A DNA stretch of 64,000 nt, from positions 1,860,001-1,924,000 of the forward strand of contig NZ_CP144459.1 of NCBI RefSeq assembly GCF_050320395.1. The letters run 5' to 3'. Positions within the stretch are counted from its first letter, which is position 1; each line of letters starts with the position of its first letter. Of the stretch, positions 26,277-34,639 are shown piece by piece. Under the pieces are notes generated by a model. That model had not been told where the DNA came from and searched no databases. It saw only the letters and a program-made list of their open reading frames with translations. The DNA is from Treponema_C sp050320395. GTDB lineage: Bacteria; Spirochaetota; Spirochaetia; Treponematales; Treponemataceae. A program made the translations under genes and the position numbers.

Positions 26277-26927
26277 TTGCTGCGACAAAAAATACCTGCA
26301 ACGCCTTCAATACGGCGTTTACCGTCCTATCTACATATTATAAGAAATGCCGAGAGCGAAGGCTACGAATTTATTTCGGGAACGGTTATAGCACAGGAAC
26401 TTGATTTGGAGCCTATTCAGGTACGCAAAGATTTGGCTATTACGGGTATTGTCGGAAAGCCGAAAAAGGGGTACCCGGTTGCGGCCTTGATTGCGGCTAT
26501 AGAGCATTTCCTCGGCTGGGATAAGCAGCAAAATGCCATTATCATAGGAGCCGGCAATTTGGCAACCGCTTTAACCGGTTATCAGGAATTTCAATTTCAC
26601 GGTTTGAACTTTGTTGCCGCGTTCGACACCGATCCGCGTAAAATCGGGAGCAGTATTCACGGAGTTCCCGTATTTTCACTTGAAACCCTCGCCCAGCAAG
26701 TGCGGAACCTTAAAGCGACCATAGCGATTATCACCGTTCCGTCAACCTATGCACAGGAAACGGCCGACAAGGTTGCGCAAACCGATATAAAGGCTATATG
26801 GAATTTTTCCAACGTAAAATTAAAATTGCCTGAAGGCATTGTCTGCCAGCGGGAGGATTTAACGTCGGGCTATGCCATGCTCAGCCTTATGTTGAACAGT
26901 ACAAAACCTCACCGCATCAAAAAATAG
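26277..26927 (+). CDS. rex: Redox-sensing transcriptional repressor Rex
   Basis: 216 aa. N-terminal winged helix at about 1-75 (PSYLHIIRNA, ISGTVIAQELDLEPIQVRKDL). The NAD(H)-binding Rossmann domain starts IIGAGNLATAL near residue 90 and ends with GIVCQREDLTSGYAMLS. Rex binds DNA when NAD+ is high and releases when NADH rises, controlling fermentative and respiratory genes. The start is TTG 26277, six bases after a GAGGAG site. Divergent from the flagellar operon; followed after 3 bases by a methyltransferase gene. Confidence 0.92.
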   Translation: MLRQKIPATPSIRRLPSYLHIIRNAESEGYEFISGTVIAQELDLEPIQVRKDLAITGIVGKPKKGYPVAALIAAIEHFLGWDKQQNAIIIGAGNLATALTGYQEFQFHGLNFVAAFDTDPRKIGSSIHGVPVFSLETLAQQVRNLKATIAIITVPSTYAQETADKVAQTDIKAIWNFSNVKLKLPEGIVCQREDLTSGYAMLSLMLNSTKPHRIKK

Positions 26928-26930
26928 GGA

Positions 26931-27926
26931 ATGAACTCAAAAACGGCCGAACAGCTCATTCTGTTTGAAAACCGCCTCCGTAAACGGGGACGGCACTTAA
27001 AAAAATGGGCACAGCGCACCGAAACCTATGCCTACCGCCTCTACGACCGCGATATTCCCGAAATTCCGCTTTGCCTCGACCGTTATGAAGATACGGAAGG
27101 CAGCGTATACCTTGTGCTTTATTTATACGAGCGCCCCTACGAAAAAGACGAAGCCGAAGAAACCGTCTGGCTTGAAGCGATGCGCGAAACGGCCGCGAAG
27201 GTTTTGGATGTTTCAAACGAAAACATATTCGTAAAACGGCGCAGGCGGCAAAAAAACAGACAAATCGAAGCGGCCCAATACGCAAAACAAGCCGAAAAGG
27301 ATTTTTATATCACCGTAAAAGAAAGCGGCCTTTTATTTGAAGTCAATTTATCTTCATACCTTGATACGGGCTTGTTTTTCGACCATCGGATTTTGCGCAA
27401 TACGGTGCGCTCGGAAAGCCGCAATAAAAGCGTTTTAAACCTCTTTTGTTACACGGGAAGTTTCAGCGTCTATGCGGCCTCGGGCGGGGCTCTACGAGTC
27501 GATTCGGTCGATTTATCCGCACCCTACCTGAAACGCGCACGGCGAAACCTTGCACTTAACGGCTTTACGGATTCATCGCGGTATGCACTCATTCAAAGCG
27601 ATGTATTGAGCTTTTTACATAACACAAAACAAAGCCGCGATATAATCATCTTAGACCCGCCGACCTTTTCAAATTCAAAAAAAACCGATACCGTTCTCGA
27701 TATAAACCGTGATTGGCCGCTTTTAACCTCTTTGTGTATAAACCGCTTGAACAGGGGCGGAACCCTCTATTTTTCCGCAAACAGCCGCTCCTTAAAATTC
27801 GACGAAGCCGTTTTGCGTTCAGCCTGTGCGCAGACGCTGAATATTACCGACATAAGCGAAAAAACCGTCCCCGAAGACTTCCGCAATAAACGCATACACC
27901 GCTGCATAAAAATAACCCGCAAATAA
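26931..27926 (+). CDS. RlmK/RlmI-like class I SAM-dependent rRNA methyltransferase
   Basis: 331 aa. Similar in layout to the C-terminal (RlmK) half of E. coli RlmL: an N-terminal segment with LKKWAQRTETYAYRLYDRDIPEIPL, then YLDTGLFFDHRILR, SAM motif I VLNLFCYTGSFSVYAA, and the catalytic-type IILDPPTFSNSK. Such enzymes methylate 23S rRNA guanine or cytosine. The exact target (m7G2069 by analogy to RlmK) is inferred. Starts 3 bases after rex with only a GGGA site, so probably translationally coupled to it. Confidence 0.82.
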   Translation: MNSKTAEQLILFENRLRKRGRHLKKWAQRTETYAYRLYDRDIPEIPLCLDRYEDTEGSVYLVLYLYERPYEKDEAEETVWLEAMRETAAKVLDVSNENIFVKRRRRQKNRQIEAAQYAKQAEKDFYITVKESGLLFEVNLSSYLDTGLFFDHRILRNTVRSESRNKSVLNLFCYTGSFSVYAASGGALRVDSVDLSAPYLKRARRNLALNGFTDSSRYALIQSDVLSFLHNTKQSRDIIILDPPTFSNSKKTDTVLDINRDWPLLTSLCINRLNRGGTLYFSANSRSLKFDEAVLRSACAQTLNITDISEKTVPEDFRNKRIHRCIKITRK

Positions 27927-27981
27927 AATTAACCGCAGAGACCGCGAGGTACTCAAAGTTTTTAAAGCCATGTACGGTCGG

Positions 27982-28010
27982 TTGCAACGGCAGGCAAAAT
28001 TCATTATAAT
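27982..28010 (+). promoter_or_regulatory. Promoter of efp
   Basis: TTGCAA (27982-27987), 17-base spacer, TATAAT (28005-28010), then a GAGAGGA ribosome-binding site before ATG 28040. Strong sigma-70-type match. Confidence 0.82.
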
Positions 28011-28039
28011 AAGGCATATTATTTTTTGAGAGGAAAACA

Positions 28040-28603
28040 ATGATTAGAGGCGGAGATATCGCCAAGGGAACGGTTTTGCTTATTAAAAACGCTCCCTTTT
28101 TAGTAGTTGAACGCGAATTTGTAAATCCCGGTAAGGGAACGGCTTTTGCCCGCGTTAAAATGAAAAACTTAAAGGACGGTTCGGTGTTAACCCAAACCAT
28201 TAAAACACCCGACCTTGTTGAAGACGCCACCGTAGAAACCGTAGACGGCCAATACCAGTATTCGGACGGTGAAAATCACATCTTTATGAACACCGTAACC
28301 TTCGACAGCATCAACGTACCCGAAACTCTGAATGAAAATTTAAAATACTATCTTAAGGAAGGCGAAGTGTATCCGATAGTGATTTGGGATGAAGAGCCTA
28401 TCGATGTTAAGATTCCGCAAAAGATGGTATTCACCGTTGCCGAAAGCGAAAACTACGTTAAGGGAGACACCGTATCGGGCGCAACAAAACCCGTCATTAC
28501 CGAAACCGGTTTAACCGTGCGCGTTCCCCTGTTTATCAAGCAGGACGAAAAAATACTCGTAAACACGGAAACAAACGATTACGTGGAGCGGGTAAATAAA
28601 TAA
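28040..28603 (+). CDS. efp: Translation elongation factor P
   Basis: 187 aa, normal length. Three beta domains mimic tRNA; the tip loop reads NPGKGTAF with Lys32 at the position that is post-translationally modified in many bacteria. The signature EGEVYPIVIWDEEPIDVKIP and a C-terminal GLTVRVPLFIKQDEKILVNT pattern are present. EF-P relieves stalling at polyproline. No modification enzyme (EpmA or similar) is encoded in the window. Confidence 0.95.
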   Translation: MIRGGDIAKGTVLLIKNAPFLVVEREFVNPGKGTAFARVKMKNLKDGSVLTQTIKTPDLVEDATVETVDGQYQYSDGENHIFMNTVTFDSINVPETLNENLKYYLKEGEVYPIVIWDEEPIDVKIPQKMVFTVAESENYVKGDTVSGATKPVITETGLTVRVPLFIKQDEKILVNTETNDYVERVNK

Positions 28604-28658
28604 AAAAATTGTAGCGTGATTGCAAGTTATGGGATATACTGTATAAAGATGCGGATTA

Positions 28659-28732
28659 TGGGCGATACTGGGATCGAACCAGTGACCCCTACCATGTCAA
28701 GGTAGTACTCTAACCAGCTGAGCTAATCGCCC
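28659..28732 (-). tRNA. tRNA-Val (anticodon GAC)
   Basis: The complement folds into a full cloverleaf: acceptor GGGCGAT/ATCGCCC, D arm GCTC...GAGT, anticodon stem CTACC/GGTAG with loop TTGACAT giving anticodon GAC, and T arm ACTGG TTCGATC CCAGT. Discriminator A at 28659; the CCA end is not encoded. Preceded by a strong promoter at 28744-28772. Confidence 0.96.
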
Positions 28733-28743
28733 GCAGAGTTGAT

Positions 28744-28772
28744 ACTATACCACATACCGGTATTTTGGTCAA
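28744..28772 (-). promoter_or_regulatory. Promoter of tRNA-Val
   Basis: On the minus strand TTGACC (complement of 28767-28772), 17-base spacer, TATAGT (complement of 28744-28749), ending 12 bases before the mature tRNA 5' end. Confidence 0.85.
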
Positions 28773-28844
28773 GCACTCATGTCCGGGTTCGGCTAATCCG
28801 ATGCATCTTCTATGCTTACTTTAGGGCTTGGTACGAAGGTGTAC

Positions 28845-29477
28845 ATGTATATCCTGATACTGACCGAAAACAAGGGTCTTAACAACCTCCTGCACTGCGT
28901 TTTTTTACAGTCGGGCTGTTTTTGTAAAACGGTCCGCAGTTTAAGCGGTTTATTTACGGAAATCAGAAACCGCATTCCGGAATGTATAATCCTCGACAAG
29001 AATTTTTTCCCCGACTCTTATACAAGGCGTGAACTGACATCCTGCATACAAACGGTCGGTTTGTTTGAAAAACTCGACTCTTTGATTTTTCTGTATGACG
29101 AAAAGGACGCGCGCTGTTTTCGAACTCCGATTTTTCAAAGTCCTTTTTGTACACGGCAAACACAAGAGCGGATTGTAAAAACCTTACATTCAGCAGTAAA
29201 AAAAATCGGCAGCATTGCCCAAATACCGGAGGGTTTCAGACCCGTAGAAAAAAAACTTTACAGTCTGCTAAAAAAACGCGCGGAAGAAGAATTGTCGCTG
29301 GAAGAAATGTGTAAAGAGCTTTGGGGCGAACGTACCGACGGAAACACAAAAACGCTGTATACATACATATACAGGATAAAACACATTTTGGAAGAAAACG
29401 TATCAAGACCCGAAGCGCTCATCAAAGCAAAAAAAGGCTGCTATAAACTTACGTTTTTCCCTTCCGAAAGTTTATAG
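28845..29477 (+). CDS. Degenerate response-regulator-like DNA-binding protein
   Basis: 210 aa from ATG 28845; an in-frame ATG at 28812 is also possible, but 28845 starts directly with the receiver-type strand ILILTENKGL. Residues 1-130 resemble a receiver fold without the usual acidic triad and aspartate (IIDLDK-type strand reads CIILDKNFFP). The C-terminal 75 residues look like an OmpR-type winged helix (LSLEEMCKELWGERTDGNTKTLYTYIYRIKHIL, ending KGCYKL). Probably a phosphorylation-independent transcription factor. Targets unknown. Terminator at 29500. Confidence 0.65.
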   Translation: MYILILTENKGLNNLLHCVFLQSGCFCKTVRSLSGLFTEIRNRIPECIILDKNFFPDSYTRRELTSCIQTVGLFEKLDSLIFLYDEKDARCFRTPIFQSPFCTRQTQERIVKTLHSAVKKIGSIAQIPEGFRPVEKKLYSLLKKRAEEELSLEEMCKELWGERTDGNTKTLYTYIYRIKHILEENVSRPEALIKAKKGCYKLTFFPSESL

Positions 29478-29499
29478 CAGACTTATATAATGTGCAGGC

Positions 29500-29528
29500 T
29501 ACGGTTCGCATCGAAGGAACCGTATTTT
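29500..29528 (+). terminator. Rho-independent-type terminator after the 28845 gene
   Basis: TACGGTTC (29500-29507) and GAACCGTA (29517-29524) form a perfect 8-bp stem with a 9-base loop, followed by TTTTAC and further T-rich sequence. It separates this gene from the convergent cheY. Confidence 0.75.
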
Positions 29529-29535
29529 ACAAATT

Positions 29536-29970
29536 TTATTTTACGGATGCCGCTATGCGTTCCAAAACTTTTTTACGGTCAAGCGGTTTTACAATATAGT
29601 TTTTAGCACCCAAAAGAAGAGATTTTTTGACCAGTTCTTCTTTACCCAAGGCACTTATCATAACAACACGTGCATTTTTATCAAAGGCCATGATTTGCTC
29701 AAGGGCTGTAATACCGTCCATTTTAGGCATCGTAATATCCATCGTAACGAGATCGACATTGGGACACAATTCTTTATATTTTTCCACGCCTTCCTGGCCG
29801 TCACCCGCGGTCGCAACCACTTCATAGCCTTCACTTGTTAAGATTTGTCCCAGCTGTTTTGCAACAAACATCGAATCGTCTACAACGAGAACCCGTACCT
29901 TTGTTCCGTCCTCTTTGACTCCCTCAGGCGGTCGTTCGTTTATTGACGGAAAATCCTGTTTTGTTTTCAT
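29536..29970 (-). CDS. cheY: Chemotaxis response regulator CheY
   Basis: 144 aa. A 22-residue N-terminal extension, then the receiver domain: acidic pair VVDDS at 30-32, phosphoacceptor Asp78 in VTMDITMPKMDG, MISALG threonine/serine switch, and YIVKPLD lysine. Phospho-CheY binds the FliM switch to change rotation of the periplasmic flagella. Last gene of the cheA cluster, 24 bases after cheX, whose phosphatase product resets it. Confidence 0.93.
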   Translation of the reverse strand: MKTKQDFPSINERPPEGVKEDGTKVRVLVVDDSMFVAKQLGQILTSEGYEVVATAGDGQEGVEKYKELCPNVDLVTMDITMPKMDGITALEQIMAFDKNARVVMISALGKEELVKKSLLLGAKNYIVKPLDRKKVLERIAASVK

Positions 29971-29994
29971 ATCGTCTTCTCTCCTTCAGTCAGC

Positions 29995-30459
29995 TCAGTT
30001 TTCTTCACGGATAGCGACATTAACTTCTATTTTTCCCTGTTCGGTAATCATAGGAACGATCAAAGCTTCAACCTCATGCGTTGAAATCTCCATTTTTTCA
30101 CCTGTAAAAAGCGCCGGAGGCGTCAAATCGAATTTAAATCCCAAATCATGCAGCTTTGTAACCGCCTGGGCGGTTATCAGGTTTGCCAATTCGGTAATGG
30201 TTGCCTTCGCCAATTCATCAAAAGCGGGCAGTTCTTCCATATTCATACGCGAAGCAATCTTTAAGGCTGTGTCCATCGTCATATCGAACAGAACACGGCC
30301 TTCAACATCGCCTGCAAGACCTACAAGGGCAACAACCCCCATAACCGGCATTGATGTTGACTTAAGATATAAATCGCCACGCTTAACCGGACCGTTTAAT
30401 ACCTCCGCTAAAACGCTGTACGCTGTTTCTACAAAAGGATTGATGTACTCTACACGCAA
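29995..30459 (-). CDS. cheX: CheY-P phosphatase CheX
   Basis: 154 aa CheC/CheX-family fold: N-terminal RVEYINPFVETAYSVLAEVL, the helix with ELAKATITELANLITAQAVTKL carrying the E..N catalytic pair, and a GLAGDVEGRVLFDM sheet. CheX dimers dephosphorylate CheY and are essential for spirochaetal reversal. Located between the cheW-cheR fusion gene and cheY, the order known from Treponema. Confidence 0.92.
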   Translation of the reverse strand: MRVEYINPFVETAYSVLAEVLNGPVKRGDLYLKSTSMPVMGVVALVGLAGDVEGRVLFDMTMDTALKIASRMNMEELPAFDELAKATITELANLITAQAVTKLHDLGFKFDLTPPALFTGEKMEISTHEVEALIVPMITEQGKIEVNVAIREEN

Positions 30460-30474
30460 ATTGTCCTCCTAAAA

Positions 30475-31971
30475 CTATTGCTTAGAATAAATAATAACCG
30501 AATCTTTCATAACTTCATACCAGTTATTCTGATCGGCAAGTACTTCATTATCACCGACAAGGGCAAAGCCGCTGCCGCGTATTTTTTCATGAAAATCGGC
30601 TAACACCGTTTCTCTCGCCGAATCGGGAACAAACGATAAAAAGTCTCTGGAAAAAACAATATCAACTTGGGGAACGGGATTTGCATGCGTACAATCGTGA
30701 TACTCAAACATAATCATATCTTTTATATGAGGAGCAAATGTCCATTCTCCGGAGGCGGTTTGCGACAAAAAGGGCTCATACCAGGAAGTCGCCTCCGTTT
30801 TTTTCATAAGCATAAGAGGAGCATTGGAAACGGCAAGCAAATCGGTATCCTGCGCATAAATACGAATTTTCGCATCGGGATAACGCTTTGTCAAAAGACA
30901 GGCAAGCGAGTAAGCTTCATAACCTGCACCGCAGCCGGGATTCCATACCTGTATTTGTTTGGCCGGGTTATCCGGCAAAACCGCATATACGGCATCCGCA
31001 TACTCTTTTGTCCACCAGGTATTCGAACAGCGCGAATAAAAGGGTTTCAAAAAGGCATCCGCATCTTCGGCATTTAAAATCTGCACGTTGGCACCGGCTC
31101 TTTCCTGTTTCCATTCACCGTAGCGCTTTTTCGCCCATGTTTCATTTACATCGGAAACATAAAACTTCTTTAAAGAAGCAAGGCTGTCGGCAATAAACGA
31201 AAACTCCGGCTCATTTTGGACACTTTGTGCAGCCGGTGCGGAAACTGCGGGCGAAGCCTTTGAGCCACTCGATACCGAAGGCGCAGCTTTAGAAGCGGCC
31301 GGTGCGGAAATCTTTTCGCTTTGAGCCGGGGCAGGCTGTAACACAGCAGGCTGTGCTGCAGCCGGAGCTTTTTGAACAGAAGAACCGGAAGCCTGCGCTT
31401 CGGGCGGAAGACTTTGGGCACGTAAAACCGTAAGGTCCTGCGCTTCGTAACGCTCCATAGTTTTTACGCCGAATATACGGTCTATATCAAGCAAAATATA
31501 TAAACGGTCGGCGTTTTCGACAACACCGTAAATGTATTTTATGTTTATATCGCCGAACAGGGGGTGCGGAGGCTGTATCGAACTGCTTTGAATACCCACA
31601 ACCCTGTCGATACGGTCAACGACAACACCGTATTTTTGCTCGCCGAAACTTATAATAATAATACTTTCCTGTTCTTCGCCCGTACGTTCGGGAACGGGAA
31701 TATTAAAAAAGATGCGCAAGTCGATAATCGGAATTATTTCGCCGCGCAAATTGTATACGCCGATAACAAAGGGAGCGCTGTTGGGAACATAGGTAAACCG
31801 GCCGGCTTTTGCAATTTCCTTTATTTTAAGAATATCGATTGCATATTCTTTACCCGCAAGAGCAAAGGTTACCATCTTAAAGTCTATATTAACGATTTGT
31901 TCTTTTTTATCCACACCTACATCTTCAGCTGCGGTTTGTATATCAAGCGTTTTTTCCAGTGTTTTTTCCAT
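30475..31971 (-). CDS. cheW: CheW adaptor fused to a CheR-like methyltransferase domain
   Basis: 498 aa. Residues 30-172 are CheW (FALAGKEYAIDILKIKEI, GVYNLRGEIIPIIDLRIFF), which bridges receptors and CheA. Residues 185-255 form an Ala/Pro/Ser-rich linker. Residues 262-498 have the CheR SAM-methyltransferase fold without the usual N-terminal helical domain. SAM motif I reads GCGAGYEAYSLA (346-357), and the later motif DIVFSRDFLSFV stands where CheR has DIIFCRNVLIYF. These changes leave catalysis uncertain. The fusion is a treponemal feature. Between cheA and cheX. Confidence 0.9.
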   Translation of the reverse strand: MEKTLEKTLDIQTAAEDVGVDKKEQIVNIDFKMVTFALAGKEYAIDILKIKEIAKAGRFTYVPNSAPFVIGVYNLRGEIIPIIDLRIFFNIPVPERTGEEQESIIIISFGEQKYGVVVDRIDRVVGIQSSSIQPPHPLFGDINIKYIYGVVENADRLYILLDIDRIFGVKTMERYEAQDLTVLRAQSLPPEAQASGSSVQKAPAAAQPAVLQPAPAQSEKISAPAASKAAPSVSSGSKASPAVSAPAAQSVQNEPEFSFIADSLASLKKFYVSDVNETWAKKRYGEWKQERAGANVQILNAEDADAFLKPFYSRCSNTWWTKEYADAVYAVLPDNPAKQIQVWNPGCGAGYEAYSLACLLTKRYPDAKIRIYAQDTDLLAVSNAPLMLMKKTEATSWYEPFLSQTASGEWTFAPHIKDMIMFEYHDCTHANPVPQVDIVFSRDFLSFVPDSARETVLADFHEKIRGSGFALVGDNEVLADQNNWYEVMKDSVIIYSKQ

Positions 31972-31994
31972 CTGTCAGACCCCTTTCAAGCCTC

Positions 31995-34508
31995 TCACCT
32001 ATCCTGCCGATTAACCGTTTGTTTTTCACGGGCACTCAATTCCTGCTTAACCCCCAGTTCCAACAGCTGACCGACATCGATAATAAGAGAAACGGAACCG
32101 TCGCCCAAAATCGAAGCCCCCGCAATACCGGGAGAATTGGCAAATTGATCTTTTAGCGGTTTTATAACGATATCTTCTTCGCCGATAAGCGAATCAACCA
32201 TAATACCCAATTTTTTATCGGCGGTTCCGACTATAACGATAAAGGCAACTTCGGATTCCTGTGCGGAACGTATGCCGAACAGGCGGCCGAGCCTGAGTAC
32301 GCTGATAACTTCATTGCGGACGCTCATGACTTCATAATTGTCTATGCGGTTTATTTCATCGGTACGTATGCGCTGACTTTCGATAACCGAAGCAATCGGA
32401 ATTGAATAGACTTCCTGACCGACGCGTACCAAAAGCCCTTGGATAATAGCCAAGGTAAGAGGCAGCTTAATCGTAAAAGTTGTTCCCTTCCCGTGTTCAG
32501 AGGTTACTACAACCGTACCGTTTAATTTTTCTATTTGAGTTTTTACAACGTCGAGCCCTACACCGCGGCCGGAGACACTGCTGATTGTCTTTGAAGTGGA
32601 AAATCCCGCATCAAAGATAAATTGAAAGGCTTCCTGGTCGGTAATGATTTTATCCGGATGGATCAAGCCGCGTTCGACAGCCTTGGCGCGTACCGCATTG
32701 ACGTCGATTCCCTTACCGTCGTCTTCTATTTCAATGACAATCATATTGCCTTCGTTGCGCGCCCTCAAGTTGACGGTACCGGTTTCGTTTTTACCGGCAT
32801 TGAGGCGGACTTCCGGAGCTTCAATACCGTGATCCAGAGAGTTACGCACACAGTGCATAATAGGATCCAAGAGGTCTTCCACAACGGACTTATCCAATTC
32901 GGTATCTTCGCCTTCGATAATCAAATCGATTTTTTTATCCAAATCGCGCGAAAGGTCGCGGACAACACGGGGAAAGCGCGAAAAAATCTGGCTGATGGGC
33001 ACCATACGGATTTTCATAACGCCTTCCTGCAATTCGCCGGCAATACGTCCGAGGTTTTGCGTATAAGAGCGGAATTTTCCGGCAAAATTTTTGAATTTTG
33101 AATCGAAGGTATCGAACATCGTATACAGAGAACCGAAGTTCTGGGTAACGACCGCTTTGATGTCCTTCATATTTTTACCGCTTTGAATACTTTCAAGGTA
33201 GTTCGGTATCTGCTCGAATAAGGCACGAACCTGGTCTTTGTAAGATGCTTCAATGCCCTGCAATTCGGACTGCAATTCGCTTACATGGGCGGCAGTTTGG
33301 TTAAAGGCCGCTTTTGCAATAACGGTTTCGCTTACGAGGTTCAAAAGATAATCAATGCGCTTTGAGTCGACGCGAAGGACGCTGCCGGTTGAAGAAGCAT
33401 GGGCTGCAGACGCGGGGGCCGCTTTTTTTACCGCAGCAGCGGAGGCCGTCTTTTCCGCATCGGAGCCTTCTTTAGATACGGCGGGAGCTTCAGGTGCAGC
33501 CGGAGCTGTCCGTACCGGTTCGGCTGCGGGTGCGGAAACGGCAGGCTGTGATGCCGGTTCCGAAGAGCTCTTGACCGGAGCGGCAGCGGGCGCGGCGGCT
33601 GCCGGCTGTACCGAGGCTGCAGGCTTCAGCGCAGCGGGAGCCTCCCCTCCGGCAACGGCATCGTCAAGGGCGGCTGCATCGACTGCAAGCACCACATCGT
33701 CCAAAAATGCCGCATCTTCAATATCGTCGCCGCTGAGGGCCGTAGATATATAGTAGACAACTTGCGGATGAAAGGTGTCTTCGTATAATTCTTCAAAATC
33801 GGGAACGGTTTTTAATACACTTCCCTTTTCTTTCAGAGCCGCAAAAATCTGAATACCGCCTACCGAATTCATGGGGTTTGACTCATCGAATACAACCGTA
33901 ACGCCCCAGAGTTTTTCGCCGGAAGCACACAATTGTTTTAATTCAAGCAAATCGTATTCGGATAAATAGCTTGCAGGAGACGGAAGAGAATCGGGAAGGT
34001 CTCCGGATGAAGCTGCAGGTGCGGCAGCGGCTTGGACTGAAGGCATAAACTGAGCCGCAGCGGCTTTTGCCGCCGAAGATGATTTTGAACCTTTGTCTTT
34101 TTTTGACCCGGAAGATTGAGCGAATGAATGCAGTTTGCTTTTTATCGGCTCGACATCTTCTTCGTAGACGGAACCGTTTGCCCGCGCTTCAAGCATAGCC
34201 TTGATAATATCGATCGACGATAAAAGCACATCTATGACATCTTCCGTAACCGGAATCGCATCGGAGCGCAATTCATCAAGCACATCTTCTACTGCATGCG
34301 TAAAGGTAGATAATTCGGTCATCTCCACCGTGGCGGAACCGCCTTTCAGGGTATGAGCTGCACGGAATATTTCGTCGATAGCCTCATGATTGGTCGGATC
34401 GTTTTCAATAACGAGAATGTTGCTTTCCAGATTTTCAACCTGCTGTTCGGCTTCGCTGAAAAAGTCTTTTAGCAATTCCTCGTTATTAATATCAAGGTAA
34501 TCACTCAT
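31995..34508 (-). CDS. cheA: Chemotaxis histidine kinase CheA
   Basis: 837 aa. P1 phosphotransfer domain with His52 in RAAHTLKGGSA; a P2-like region near 180-275; an Ala/Pro-rich linker at about 285-375; dimerisation P3; P4 ATPase with VRNSLDHGIE, DDGKGID and SGRGVGLDVV; P5 CheW-like domain at the C-terminus. It phosphorylates CheY in response to receptors through CheW. The start ATG 34508 has no Shine-Dalgarno sequence and lies only about 8 bases from the predicted -10 (see promoter at 34517). Confidence 0.95.
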   Translation of the reverse strand: MSDYLDINNEELLKDFFSEAEQQVENLESNILVIENDPTNHEAIDEIFRAAHTLKGGSATVEMTELSTFTHAVEDVLDELRSDAIPVTEDVIDVLLSSIDIIKAMLEARANGSVYEEDVEPIKSKLHSFAQSSGSKKDKGSKSSSAAKAAAAQFMPSVQAAAAPAASSGDLPDSLPSPASYLSEYDLLELKQLCASGEKLWGVTVVFDESNPMNSVGGIQIFAALKEKGSVLKTVPDFEELYEDTFHPQVVYYISTALSGDDIEDAAFLDDVVLAVDAAALDDAVAGGEAPAALKPAASVQPAAAAPAAAPVKSSSEPASQPAVSAPAAEPVRTAPAAPEAPAVSKEGSDAEKTASAAAVKKAAPASAAHASSTGSVLRVDSKRIDYLLNLVSETVIAKAAFNQTAAHVSELQSELQGIEASYKDQVRALFEQIPNYLESIQSGKNMKDIKAVVTQNFGSLYTMFDTFDSKFKNFAGKFRSYTQNLGRIAGELQEGVMKIRMVPISQIFSRFPRVVRDLSRDLDKKIDLIIEGEDTELDKSVVEDLLDPIMHCVRNSLDHGIEAPEVRLNAGKNETGTVNLRARNEGNMIVIEIEDDGKGIDVNAVRAKAVERGLIHPDKIITDQEAFQFIFDAGFSTSKTISSVSGRGVGLDVVKTQIEKLNGTVVVTSEHGKGTTFTIKLPLTLAIIQGLLVRVGQEVYSIPIASVIESQRIRTDEINRIDNYEVMSVRNEVISVLRLGRLFGIRSAQESEVAFIVIVGTADKKLGIMVDSLIGEEDIVIKPLKDQFANSPGIAGASILGDGSVSLIIDVGQLLELGVKQELSAREKQTVNRQDR

Positions 34509-34516
34509 ACTAATAT

Positions 34517-34545
34517 ATTTTATTCATATATTACGGATAAGTCAA
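34517..34545 (-). promoter_or_regulatory. Promoter of the cheA cluster, predicting a near-leaderless mRNA
   Basis: On the minus strand TTGACT (complement of 34540-34545), 17-base spacer, TAAAAT (complement of 34517-34522). The expected transcription start falls at about 34510, so the cheA ATG at 34508 would have almost no leader. Confidence 0.72.
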
Positions 34546-34579
34546 GTAGAAAACACTTCAATATTGATATTTTTATCTT

Positions 34580-34607
34580 TAAAGTTTTTCGCTTTTTCTA
34601 CCGATAT
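34580..34607 (+). promoter_or_regulatory. Sigma-28-like promoter before the 34640 barrel gene
   Basis: TAAAGTTT (34580-34587), 12 bases, then ACCGATAT (34600-34607). The flagellar sigma-28 consensus is TAAAGTTT-N11-GCCGATAA; the spacing here is one base longer and the last block differs at two positions. Confidence 0.5.
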
Positions 34608-34639
34608 ATGTACGGGAAACCTCTCAGACGGAGAAAAAA

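Noticed and set aside
30475..31971. Frameshift or misassembly joining cheW to cheR
   Set aside because: The frame is uninterrupted, the linker has normal low-complexity composition, and this fusion is a known treponemal arrangement.
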